From contig CACIKE010000006.1 of the NCBI GenBank assembly GCA_902587155.1, positions 1 through 61,722 of the forward strand: a stretch of 61,722 bases of DNA, read 5' to 3'. Below are positions 10,422-17,981 of the stretch, piece by piece. Under the pieces are notes generated by a model that was not told the DNA's origin, searched no databases, and was given only the letters and a program-made list of their open reading frames with translations. Origin of the DNA: an uncultured Pelagibacteraceae bacterium (GTDB lineage Bacteria > Pseudomonadota > Alphaproteobacteria > Pelagibacterales > Pelagibacteraceae). Position 1 is the first letter of the stretch. Each line of letters opens with the position of its first letter. A program made the position numbers and the translations under genes.

Positions 10422-10474
10422 TGATAATCTATTAACGTTTATATATTAAAATAATGATAACTAATAGGAGCAAA

Positions 10475-10846
10475 ATGACAAATTTTGAAAAAGTAGGCAC
10501 TTTTATGAAAACTTTTGGTCAAGACGTTAAGCAGAATTCTTCATTTAGCACTGATAAGATTAATGAATTAAGAATAAGTCTTATTAAGGAAGAACTCGAT
10601 GAGTTAATTGAAGCAATGAATAAAAAAGATTTAGTCGAAGTAGCTGATGCACTAACAGATATTCTTTATGTAACATATGGTGCAGGACACGCATTTGGTA
10701 TAAATCTTGATGAATGCTTTGAAGAAGTTCAAAATTCAAATATGAGTAAATTAGATAATTATGGGAGACCAATTTATAATGATGAGGGTAAAGTTATGAA
10801 GGGCCCCAATTATCATAAACCAGATCTAAGTAAATTTATAAAATAG
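10475..10846 (+). CDS. MazG-like nucleotide pyrophosphohydrolase
   Basis: This all-alpha protein of 123 residues contains the MazG/PRA-PH metal-binding pattern EELDELIEA followed by EVADALTDILYV (EExxE then ExxD). Such enzymes cleave NTPs or phosphoribosyl-ATP to the monophosphate and pyrophosphate; the substrate here cannot be read. I chose the ATG at 10475 because AGGAG lies 4 bp upstream; an in-frame ATG at 10454 has no ribosome-binding site and would place that AGGAG inside the gene. It is divergent from fumC. The C-terminal half (NMSKLDNYGRPIYNDEGKV) resembles the small stand-alone family also carried by some phages. Confidence 0.8.
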   Translation: MTNFEKVGTFMKTFGQDVKQNSSFSTDKINELRISLIKEELDELIEAMNKKDLVEVADALTDILYVTYGAGHAFGINLDECFEEVQNSNMSKLDNYGRPIYNDEGKVMKGPNYHKPDLSKFIK

Positions 10847-10850
10847 TTTA

Positions 10851-10881
10851 GGGGTATTCTGTTGTCAGGTTCTTCAAGCCC
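10851..10881 (-). repeat. Degenerate partial copy of the tmRNA 3' end
   Basis: The 20 bp at 10851-10870 match the tmRNA 3' end at 11323-11342 at 17 of 20 positions in the same orientation, with all three differences being transitions; similarity decays over the next 11 bp. It retains the conserved tmRNA core ACCTGxCAACAGAA and the CCCC end, but the inner stem is lost, so it is unlikely to function. It lies downstream of the tmRNA gene on its strand, with a single lipoprotein gene between. This layout is what a displaced 3' end looks like after site-specific integration into a tmRNA gene. Confidence 0.55.
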
Positions 10882-10886
10882 AAAAT

Positions 10887-11252
10887 TTATTGCACTGGGA
10901 TAACGTAATTAGGGGTATAAGTTCTATGTTTATCTGTAATTGAGTCGGTAATTCCAAGATCAAAAAATACTACACTTGCTCCCAATTTACCGCCTTCCAT
11001 TTCACTAGGTATGCTTCCAAAAGCTTTTTTGCCTGATGAAGTTTCACAATCAAATTTTAATGCATCATCAGATCTTCTAATCATATGTGTGCCTGGAATG
11101 TTTGCTTGAATAGAAATTCTCTTATTAGATAATTGACAAGTTCCTTTCTCTCCATTGGAAAAAGATAATGCTACTGGAACATTTGCGTCGTTAACTATTG
11201 TTGCACAAGATGTGAGCATAAGAGCTAATATTATACTTAAAATCTTATTCAT
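10887..11252 (-). CDS. Small hypothetical lipoprotein
   Basis: The protein of about 121 residues starts with a signal peptide (MNKILSIILALML) ending in the lipobox LTSC and continues with a beta-rich domain rich in Gly and Ser. I place the start at 11252; an upstream in-frame ATG at 11267 would add MFNFV before the signal peptide. The body contains TIVNDANVPVALSFSNG and GTHMIRRSDDALKFDCE, a pattern seen in small envelope lipoproteins of unknown function. It lies between the tmRNA gene and a degenerate copy of the tmRNA 3' end, so it may have arrived on a mobile element (inference). No function can be assigned. Confidence 0.75.
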   Translation of the reverse strand: MNKILSIILALMLTSCATIVNDANVPVALSFSNGEKGTCQLSNKRISIQANIPGTHMIRRSDDALKFDCETSSGKKAFGSIPSEMEGGKLGASVVFFDLGITDSITDKHRTYTPNYVIPVQ

Positions 11253-11317
11253 AACAAAATTAAACATTTTAATAAAATTTAGTCAATCTTTAAAATAGAC
11301 TCGTGTTTGAGAATATA

Positions 11318-11575
11318 AAAAAGGGGCGTTCTGTTGCCAGGTGCCCCGAACCCCGTTCACCTAATTAACAAAATTAATTAAGCAGCAAGTGCGTAACTTT
11401 CGTTAGCAATTATAAAATAGCCCTTTACGGAGGAACAATTCCGAACGAAAGAATAGCCTTTAGTCACTCGTCGAATCTAGTTCACCCCCATAAGTTGTAA
11501 ATGGTGGAGGTGGTGGGTACTGCCCCCACGTCCGCAATGGTTATTACGAAATTCGTTTATCGTCATAGTTGGAAA
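11318..11575 (-). ncRNA. ssrA: Two-piece (circularly permuted) tmRNA
   Basis: Read on the minus strand, the gene starts with the acceptor piece. This has a T-arm GTGGG/CCCAC (11513-11529) with loop GGCAGTA, then CACCTCC and ACCA ending at 11502. A 12-nt intervening segment follows (11490-11501), then the coding piece beginning GGGGGTG at 11489, which pairs with CACCTCC to form the acceptor stem. The tag reading frame (11407-11378) encodes ANESYALAA and a stop. A GC-rich pseudoknot/hairpin followed by T-run ends the gene near 11318. tmRNA rescues stalled ribosomes and tags the nascent peptide for proteolysis. The permuted arrangement is typical of Alphaproteobacteria. The 5' end of the acceptor piece (about 11575) is approximate. 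Confidence 0.93.
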
Positions 11576-11623
11576 TCCAACTTTATTAATATAAAAGGAA
11601 TTGCTAGAGATTCAATAACAATC

Positions 11624-12571
11624 ATGAAATTAACTAAAGAACAAAAAGAAGATATAAAAAATCAACAATCACAAAGCAATTCAACGAAAAGAGTAACTTC
11701 ACCTGAACTAGAAAAAATTCTTTATGAGGCGTTGCCCGCTCTTGATCATGGTTTTGTTCGAGTTGTTGATTACATGGGAGATGATACATCTATAGTACAA
11801 TCGGCTAGAGTTTCATATGGCAAAGGTACAAAACAAGTATCAACAGACTCAGGATTAATTAAATATCTGATGCGTCATTGGCATAGTACGCCGTTCGAGA
11901 TGTGTGAAATAAAATATCATATCAAACTGCCAATTTTTATTGCTCGTCAATGGATTAGACATAGAACTGCGAATGTAAATGAATATTCTGCAAGATATTC
12001 GATTTTGGATAAAGAATTTTATTTGCCATCAAATGAAAATCTTGCAGCTCAATCAACATCAAATAGACAAGGAAGAGGGGATATTCTTGAGGGTGAACAG
12101 GCAAAGGAAGTTTTGAAACTTTTAAAAGATGATGCAGAACGAACATATGCAAACTATGAAATGATGCTTAATGAAAGATATGATGGGTCAACTATTGACG
12201 AAAATAAAAAAGGGTTAGCAAGAGAGCTTGCTAGAATGAATTTAACATTGAACACTTATACTCAATGGTATTGGAAAACAGATTTATTAAATCTTATGAA
12301 TTTTTTAAGACTAAGAGCAGATCATCATGCACAATATGAGATAAGAATTTATGCAGATATTATGTTGGATACACTTAAAAAATGGGTTCCAATAACATAT
12401 GAGGCTTTCATGGACTATAGAGTTGGTGGAACTGAAGTTTCTGCTAAAGGAAAGAATATTATTAAAAAACTCATCAAGGGTGAAAACATTTCTATGCAAG
12501 ACTCTGGTCTATCCAAAAGAGAATGGAATGAATTAATGGAAGCTTTTGAGCTTAAAGATAAGTTGATTTAA
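11624..12571 (+). CDS. thyX: Flavin-dependent thymidylate synthase ThyX
   Basis: ThyX methylates dUMP to dTMP using methylene-THF, FAD and NADPH. The signature RHRx7S is present ([15 protein letters not shown]), together with WHSTPFEM and the nucleotide-binding region [14 protein letters not shown] set the start at the ATG at 11624, giving 315 residues. An open frame extends upstream to 11501, but those codons lie antisense to the tmRNA acceptor piece and are not protein-coding. No thyA is present in the window; SAR11 genomes generally use ThyX. The 3' end overlaps convergent mrp by 20 bp. Confidence 0.93.
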   Translation: MKLTKEQKEDIKNQQSQSNSTKRVTSPELEKILYEALPALDHGFVRVVDYMGDDTSIVQSARVSYGKGTKQVSTDSGLIKYLMRHWHSTPFEMCEIKYHIKLPIFIARQWIRHRTANVNEYSARYSILDKEFYLPSNENLAAQSTSNRQGRGDILEGEQAKEVLKLLKDDAERTYANYEMMLNERYDGSTIDENKKGLARELARMNLTLNTYTQWYWKTDLLNLMNFLRLRADHHAQYEIRIYADIMLDTLKKWVPITYEAFMDYRVGGTEVSAKGKNIIKKLIKGENISMQDSGLSKREWNELMEAFELKDKLI

Positions 12572-13376
12572 TCTTATTGGCAAAATCTAAATAAATTTTT
12601 GAAATTTGGTTATTTGGATCTTCCTCAACAATTGGTTTGCCATTATCACCTGATGTACCAACTTTTGGATTAATTGGAATTTCTCCTAAAAATTTTTTAT
12701 TAAACTCTTTAGCAGTATTTTTAACTCCACCTTCTCCAAAAATATTATATTTTTTATTATCGTCTCCAATAAAATAACTCATATTATCGACTAAGCCTAA
12801 AATATTAATTCCAAGTTTATCAAACATTTTTATTCCTCTTTTCACATCTAAAAGTGCAACCTCTTGAGGAGTCGAAACTATGATTGCTCCATCCATCTTA
12901 ATCTCTTGAGAAAAAGTAAGCTGAGTATCTCCAGTTCCTGGGGGCATATCAATAATTATAAAATCTAAGTCTTTCCAATTAACTTTTTGTGTAAAAGTTC
13001 TAATTGCGCTGGTCACCATTGGTCCTCGCCAAATCATAGGTGTTTGTTGATCAGTTAAGAAACCAATAGACATACACTGAATGTCGTATTTATTTATTGG
13101 TTCTAATTTTTGTCCATCACTTTTTGGTTTTTCATTTATCCCCAACATTTTTGGGATTGATGGACCATAAATATCTGCATCCAATAAACCAACTTTACAC
13201 CCAACTTTTTTCAAAGCTAAAGCCAAGTTTGTTGCAAAAGTGGATTTTCCAACACCTCCTTTCGCGCTTGAAATTGCAATTGTAAACTTTGTACCCTTAA
13301 TTGGATTTTTCTCAGGCAATTTTCCACTCATTTTAGCTCTCATTGCGTCACTTAATTCTGGTTTTTCCTTTGGCAT
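12552..13376 (-). CDS. mrp: Mrp/ApbC-family P-loop ATPase, Fe-S cluster carrier
   Basis: The 274-residue protein has a deviant Walker A motif [10 protein letters not shown] at residues 37-46, the switch motif [11 protein letters not shown], and [10 protein letters not shown]. These identify the Mrp/NBP35 group that carries or transfers iron-sulfur clusters in the cytoplasm. Compared with E. coli Mrp (about 370 residues) the N-terminal MIP18/DUF59 domain is missing; only about 30 residues precede the P-loop domain. No CxxC cluster-binding pair is visible; the LVDNMSYF region lacks the usual cysteines. It is divergent from hflK with a 51-bp gap. Confidence 0.88.
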   Translation of the reverse strand: MPKEKPELSDAMRAKMSGKLPEKNPIKGTKFTIAISSAKGGVGKSTFATNLALALKKVGCKVGLLDADIYGPSIPKMLGINEKPKSDGQKLEPINKYDIQCMSIGFLTDQQTPMIWRGPMVTSAIRTFTQKVNWKDLDFIIIDMPPGTGDTQLTFSQEIKMDGAIIVSTPQEVALLDVKRGIKMFDKLGINILGLVDNMSYFIGDDNKKYNIFGEGGVKNTAKEFNKKFLGEIPINPKVGTSGDNGKPIVEEDPNNQISKIYLDFANKIKSTYL

Positions 13377-13427
13377 AGTTGGATCTTAACTTGTTTTTCC
13401 ATATAAAGACATTATATAGATTGCCAT

Positions 13428-14540
13428 ATGTCAGATGATTTTAGACAAAGTGGTGGAAGTCCTTGGGGAACACCTCCTGGAGGAGGTGGTGGCGGAAGTG
13501 GTAACGGCTCTGGCCGAGGCCCAACTCCCCCAGATATAGATAAAATCATCAGAGAGTTTCAAGAAAAGATTAAGAAATTTTTACCAGGAGGAAGTTCTTC
13601 AGGTGGCAAGCAAATAGTATTAGTTCTAATTATTCTGGGCTTTGTTTGGTTGGCAAGTGGTCTTTATAGAGTTTTACCAGATGAACAAGGAGTAGTTTTA
13701 AGATTTGGAAAATTTGTGAAAACAACTCAGCCAGGATTAAATTATCATATTCCTTTTCCAGTAGAATCTGTACTTACTCCAAAAGTCACAAAAGTTAATA
13801 GAATAGACATTGGTTTTAGATCTGAGAGAGATAGTGGTTTTACATCTCAAGGTGGAGTAGCAGATGTACCCCAAGAAAGTTTGATGCTAACGGGAGATGA
13901 AAATATTGTTAATATTGATTTTTCAGTTTTCTGGGTGATTAAAGATGCAGGAAATTTTTTATTCAAAATTCAGGATCCAGAGGGAACAGTTAAAGCAGCG
14001 GCAGAGACAGCAATGAGAGAAGTAATTGCAAGATCTAATATTCAACCTATTTTAACTGAGGGAAGATCAGTTATAGAGACAGATACTCAAGAAATTATTC
14101 AAAAAATTTTAGATGAATACACTAGTGGTATTCAAATTACACAGGTTCAAACACAGAAAGCTGACCCACCCGACCAAGTAATTGATGCATTTAGAGATGT
14201 ACAGGCTGCGAGAGCTGACATGGAAAGATCAAAGAACGAGGCTGAAGCTTATGCAAATGATGTTATTCCAAGAGCCCGAGGGGAAGCAGAAAAAATTTTA
14301 CAAGCTGCTGAAGCGTATAAGAAAGAGGTTGTAGCAAAAGCTGAAGGTGAAGCGAGTAGGTTCTTAGCAATCTATAATGAGTATAAAAATGCAAAATCTG
14401 TAACACAAGAAAGAATGTATTTAGAAACAATGGAAAAAGTTTTAGCTGATATTGATAAAGTGATAATTGAAAAAAATGCAGGTTCAGGTGTAGTTCCTTA
14501 TTTACCTTTACCTGAATTGAAAAAGAAAGTAACAAATTAA
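13428..14540 (+). CDS. hflK: FtsH protease modulator HflK
   Basis: The 370-residue SPFH/prohibitin-family membrane protein has a Gly/Pro-rich cytoplasmic N-terminus (GGGGGGSGNGSG). One transmembrane helix follows (IVLVLIILGFVWLASGLY, about residues 64-81), then the band-7 domain beginning LPDEQGVVLRFGKFV. The C-terminal half is a long Ala/Glu-rich coiled coil (ARADMERSKNEAEAY, GEAEKILQAAEAYKKE). With HflC it forms a large periplasmic cage around the FtsH protease and restrains its activity. hflC begins 1 bp after its stop. Confidence 0.95.
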   Translation: MSDDFRQSGGSPWGTPPGGGGGGSGNGSGRGPTPPDIDKIIREFQEKIKKFLPGGSSSGGKQIVLVLIILGFVWLASGLYRVLPDEQGVVLRFGKFVKTTQPGLNYHIPFPVESVLTPKVTKVNRIDIGFRSERDSGFTSQGGVADVPQESLMLTGDENIVNIDFSVFWVIKDAGNFLFKIQDPEGTVKAAAETAMREVIARSNIQPILTEGRSVIETDTQEIIQKILDEYTSGIQITQVQTQKADPPDQVIDAFRDVQAARADMERSKNEAEAYANDVIPRARGEAEKILQAAEAYKKEVVAKAEGEASRFLAIYNEYKNAKSVTQERMYLETMEKVLADIDKVIIEKNAGSGVVPYLPLPELKKKVTN

Positions 14541-14541
14541 T

Positions 14542-15411
14542 ATGAATGCAGGAAAAATTACCGCTGGAATTATTGTTGCTTTAGCGGCTGTTGCATTCTT
14601 TTCAATTTTTATTGTTAAAGAAGTTAATCAGGCAATCGTTCTGCAATTTGGAGATCCAAAAAGAATAATTTTAAAACCTGGATTAAATTTTAAGATTCCT
14701 TTCATCCAAAACGTTGTATTTCTAGATAAGAGAATTTTAAATTTGGACACACCGCCGGAAGAGGTAATTGCTTCCGATCAAAAGAGATTAATTGTTGATG
14801 CATTTGCAAGATTTCAAATAGTTGATCCTCTTAAGTTTTATATTTCTGTTGGAAATGAAAGGGTTGCAAGATCAAGATTAGCTACCATTATCAATTCAAG
14901 AATAAGGAACGTTCTTGGACAACAAGAGCTTCAAACGCTCCTTTCTGAGGACAGAACAAAACAAATGGCTTTAATTCAAGAAGGTGTAAATAATGAAGCA
15001 GAAAATTTTGGAATTAAAATAGTTGATGTTAGAATTAAAAGAGCTGATCTTCCCCAAGCTAACAGTGATGCAATATTTAGAAGGATGCAGACTGAAAGGG
15101 AGAGAGAAGCAAAAGAATTTAGAGCAAGAGGGGCTGAAATGGCAGTAACAATTACATCAACTGCTGACAAAGAAGTAACTGTAATTTTAGCTGAGGCTCA
15201 AAAAAAATCTGAAATTATGAAAGGTGAAGGAGATGGTAAAAGAAACAATATTTTTGCTGCAGCATTTGGACAAGATCCAGAATTCTTTGCGTTTTATAGA
15301 GCGATGCAAGCCTATGAAAAAGCTTTAATAGGTGGAGAGACATCACTAATTTTATCTCCGGACAGTGAATTCTTTAAATTTTTTGGAAATATAAAACCTC
15401 AAACAGAGTAA
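14542..15411 (+). CDS. hflC: FtsH protease modulator HflC
   Basis: The 289-residue partner of HflK has an N-terminal transmembrane helix (GIIVALAAVAFFSIFIV), the band-7 domain starting at VNQAIVLQFGDPKR, and the family motif VDVRIKRADLP. A coiled coil with REREAKEFRARGAE follows. It lies in the conserved order hflK-hflC-DUF2065-degP, a membrane and periplasmic protein-quality-control operon. Confidence 0.95.
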   Translation: MNAGKITAGIIVALAAVAFFSIFIVKEVNQAIVLQFGDPKRIILKPGLNFKIPFIQNVVFLDKRILNLDTPPEEVIASDQKRLIVDAFARFQIVDPLKFYISVGNERVARSRLATIINSRIRNVLGQQELQTLLSEDRTKQMALIQEGVNNEAENFGIKIVDVRIKRADLPQANSDAIFRRMQTEREREAKEFRARGAEMAVTITSTADKEVTVILAEAQKKSEIMKGEGDGKRNNIFAAAFGQDPEFFAFYRAMQAYEKALIGGETSLILSPDSEFFKFFGNIKPQTE

Positions 15412-15416
15412 ACTTG

Positions 15417-15602
15417 ATGAAAGAATTGATCATTGCATTTGGTCTATTCTTTTTTATTGAGGGAATTTTATATGCCTTATTTCCATCAAAAATGAAGAAT
15501 ATGTTAAAAAAGCTCGAGTTAATCAAAGATAGTCAATTACGTACTGGTGGATTAATCTTTGCTTTAATAGGGTTTATAATTATTTATTACGCAAAAAGTT
15601 AA
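15417..15602 (+). CDS. DUF2065 (YjeT-like) small membrane protein
   Basis: This 61-residue protein consists of two hydrophobic helices (LIIAFGLFFFIEGILYALFP and GGLIFALIGFIIIYYAK) joined by a short charged loop. That matches DUF2065/YjeT, which is characteristically found immediately after hflC. The function is unknown, but the conserved position suggests a link with HflKC-FtsH. I chose the ATG at 15417 over the adjacent upstream TTG at 15414. Confidence 0.85.
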   Translation: MKELIIAFGLFFFIEGILYALFPSKMKNMLKKLELIKDSQLRTGGLIFALIGFIIIYYAKS

Positions 15603-15603
15603 A

Positions 15604-17016
15604 ATGATGAAAATAAAAGCGATAATACTCTCCTTAATATTAGTATTTAATTTCTCATCAGTATCAAATTCTCAAAATATTCCTAATTCGTTTGCAGATT
15701 TAGCTGAAAAATTAATGCCTTCAGTGGTGAATATTTCAACAACCCAAACAGTAGTGACAAGAAGCAATCCATTTCCAAATTTTCAATTTCCACCAGGATC
15801 ACCATTCGGTGATATGTTTAAAGAATTTGGAACACCTCAAGAAAGACAATCCTCTGCGTTAGGCTCAGGATTTATTATTGATCAAGAAGGAATAGTTGTC
15901 ACAAATAATCATGTAATTGAAGGAGCAGAAGATATTGTTGTTCAGGTAAATGGTGAAAAAAAATTTAAAGCAAAAGTTATTGGAGCAGATCCTCTTTCAG
16001 ATATTGCAGTTTTAAAGATTGAGTCAAAAGAAAAGTTTTTACCTGTAAGATTTGGTGATTCAGATAAAGCAAGAATAGGTGATTGGGTTATAGCTATTGG
16101 AAATCCATTTGGTTTAGGTGGAACAGTAACTTCAGGAATAATATCTGCAAGAAATCGATCAATTGGATTATCAAGATATGAGGATTATATTCAAACTGAT
16201 GCATCTATTAACTCAGGCAACTCAGGTGGTCCCTTATTCGATATGAATGGAAATGTGATCGGAATTAACACGGCTATTCTTGGCAGAAGTGGAAATGTAG
16301 GAATAGGTTTTTCAATACCATCAAATAGCGCAAAGATTGTAATTGACCAATTAATTGAATTCGGGGAAACGAAAAGAGGATGGCTAGGAGTTAGAATTCA
16401 AGATGTAACAAAAGAAATTGCAGATGTTGAAAAATTAGATGAACCAAGAGGAGCTCTAGTAGCGAGTGTTGCACCAAACAGCCCATCTGAAAAAGCCGGG
16501 GTTAAAAGCGGAGATATTATTTTGGAATTTAATGGTGAAAAAATAAAGCAAATGAAAGAACTTCCCATAATTGTTGCAAGAACTGAAGTTGGAAAAAAAG
16601 TAAAAGTTAAAATCTGGAGAAATAAAAAAGAAATCATCAAAACAATTACACTTGGAAGATTAGAGACATCAGAGGATTTCAAAATTTCAGAAAAAAAAGA
16701 GGAATTACCCAAGGAAACTTTAATTGAGAATTTGAAAATTAAAGTAAGAAAACTCTCTGATCAAGATATTAAAACGAGAAACTTACCCAACCAAACCAAC
16801 GGTTTAGTGATTACAAGTATAGAAAAAAGTAGTCCTTTATCTGGCTCGATCGAAGTAAATAGCATCATTCTTGAAGCTCAGAAGAAAAAAATCAGGAATG
16901 TTGAAGACTTAAATCAAGCATTAAAACAAGTTTTAAATAGTAACCAGAAGACTATTTTACTTGTGATCTATAATAGCCAAAATCAGAAAAGATATATAGG
17001 CGTTAAATTAGATTAG
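15604..17016 (+). CDS. degP: Periplasmic serine protease/chaperone DegP (HtrA, Do)
   Basis: The 470-residue precursor begins with a signal peptide (IKAIILSLILVFNFSSVSNS). The trypsin-like domain has the triad His103 (NNHVIEG), Asp133 (DPLSDIAVL) and Ser207 (NSGNSGGPLF). Two PDZ domains follow, the first starting at RGWLGVRIQDVT with the GDIILEFNG motif, the second shorter and more divergent. It degrades or refolds damaged envelope proteins. Start codons at 15604 and 15607 are both possible. It directly follows the hflKC-DUF2065 genes. DegQ is an equivalent name; the two cannot be separated by sequence inspection here. Confidence 0.93.
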   Translation: MMKIKAIILSLILVFNFSSVSNSQNIPNSFADLAEKLMPSVVNISTTQTVVTRSNPFPNFQFPPGSPFGDMFKEFGTPQERQSSALGSGFIIDQEGIVVTNNHVIEGAEDIVVQVNGEKKFKAKVIGADPLSDIAVLKIESKEKFLPVRFGDSDKARIGDWVIAIGNPFGLGGTVTSGIISARNRSIGLSRYEDYIQTDASINSGNSGGPLFDMNGNVIGINTAILGRSGNVGIGFSIPSNSAKIVIDQLIEFGETKRGWLGVRIQDVTKEIADVEKLDEPRGALVASVAPNSPSEKAGVKSGDIILEFNGEKIKQMKELPIIVARTEVGKKVKVKIWRNKKEIIKTITLGRLETSEDFKISEKKEELPKETLIENLKIKVRKLSDQDIKTRNLPNQTNGLVITSIEKSSPLSGSIEVNSIILEAQKKKIRNVEDLNQALKQVLNSNQKTILLVIYNSQNQKRYIGVKLD

Positions 17017-17019
17017 TTT

Positions 17020-17928
17020 ATGGATTTAAAATCCAAAATTATTTTAATTTATGGTCCCACTGCATCTGGGAAATCTAAATTTGCAATTAAACTAGCAAAA
17101 AAAATTTCAGGCCAGATAATAAATGCTGATAGTATGCAAGTTTACAAGGATTTAAAAGTTTTAACAGCTAGACCCTTTGGAAAAGATTATCAAAATATCA
17201 AACATCATTTATATGGATTTCAAAGTGCTAAAAAAAATTTTTCTACAGGAGATTGGCTTAAACTAGCAAAAGAAAAAATTTTGCAATGTAGAAAAGTAAA
17301 TAAAACACCAATATTGGTAGGCGGTACTGGTCTCTATTTTAAATCTTTGACAGAAGGTTTAGTGAATATCCCTAAAATTCCTATCAATTTCAGAAATAAG
17401 GTAAGAAGTTTACATAAAAGAATAGGACAAAAAAAATTTTTTTTAAAGTTAACAGAGATAGATCCTTTAATTAAAGATCGAATTAATTCTTTAGATGTTC
17501 AAAGATCTTTAAGAGCATATGAAATTAAATCATTTACAAAAAAATCTATGATTAGTTGGTTTAAAAACACCAAGTCAGATTACGATCATAATGATTTTTT
17601 TAAAATCTCTATTGATTTTCCAAGGAAAGATTTAATAGAGAGAATTAATAAGAGATCTGAAAATATGATTAAACTAGGTGCAATCTTAGAAGTTAAAAAC
17701 TTTATCAAATTGAGAGTTCCAAAAAATAAAAGCCTTAGTAAAGCGATAGGAATAGGTGAGATTAAGCAATATCTTCAAAAAAAAATCCAAACAGATCAAT
17801 TAATCGAGAAAATATCAATAAAGACTAGGCAATATGCCAAAAGACAGAGCACCTGGGCTCGAGGACATATGAAAGATTGGAATAAATTTAATCCAACTGG
17901 TTTGGAAAAGCTCTTAAAAAAAATTTAG
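17020..17928 (+). CDS. miaA: tRNA dimethylallyltransferase MiaA
   Basis: The 302-residue enzyme transfers the dimethylallyl group to A37 of tRNAs that read codons starting with U. Visible motifs are the P-loop GPTASGKS at residues 12-19, DSMQVYKDL, the ILVGGTGLY segment and RQYAKRQSTWAR near the C-terminus. It starts 3 bp after degP, so it is probably co-transcribed with the protease operon. hfq, a frequent neighbour of miaA in proteobacteria, is not here. Confidence 0.95.
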   Translation: MDLKSKIILIYGPTASGKSKFAIKLAKKISGQIINADSMQVYKDLKVLTARPFGKDYQNIKHHLYGFQSAKKNFSTGDWLKLAKEKILQCRKVNKTPILVGGTGLYFKSLTEGLVNIPKIPINFRNKVRSLHKRIGQKKFFLKLTEIDPLIKDRINSLDVQRSLRAYEIKSFTKKSMISWFKNTKSDYDHNDFFKISIDFPRKDLIERINKRSENMIKLGAILEVKNFIKLRVPKNKSLSKAIGIGEIKQYLQKKIQTDQLIEKISIKTRQYAKRQSTWARGHMKDWNKFNPTGLEKLLKKI

Positions 17929-17945
17929 ATATTCTCTACTTAGTC

Positions 17946-17975
17946 TTGACCAATTAGCACAACTTCAGCTAGATT
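17946..17975 (+). promoter_or_regulatory. Candidate sigma-70 promoter for ilvBHC
   Basis: TTGACC at 17946-17951 and TAGATT at 17970-17975 are separated by 18 bp in the 53-bp gap before ilvB. A transcript starting about 7 bp after the -10 would begin at or next to the ilvB ATG (17982), leaving almost no leader. This is a pattern match by eye. Confidence 0.3.
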
Positions 17976-17981
17976 GCTTGG

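Noticed and set aside
10475..10846. MazG-like gene as evidence of a prophage
   Set aside because: Stand-alone MazG-like proteins are common in bacteria; no integrase, capsid or other phage gene is nearby.
11501..11623. N-terminal extension of thyX beginning [11 protein letters not shown]
   Set aside because: These codons are antisense to the tmRNA acceptor piece (CCTCCACCA end and T-arm). The conserved ThyX protein starts well downstream and an ATG at 11624 fits.
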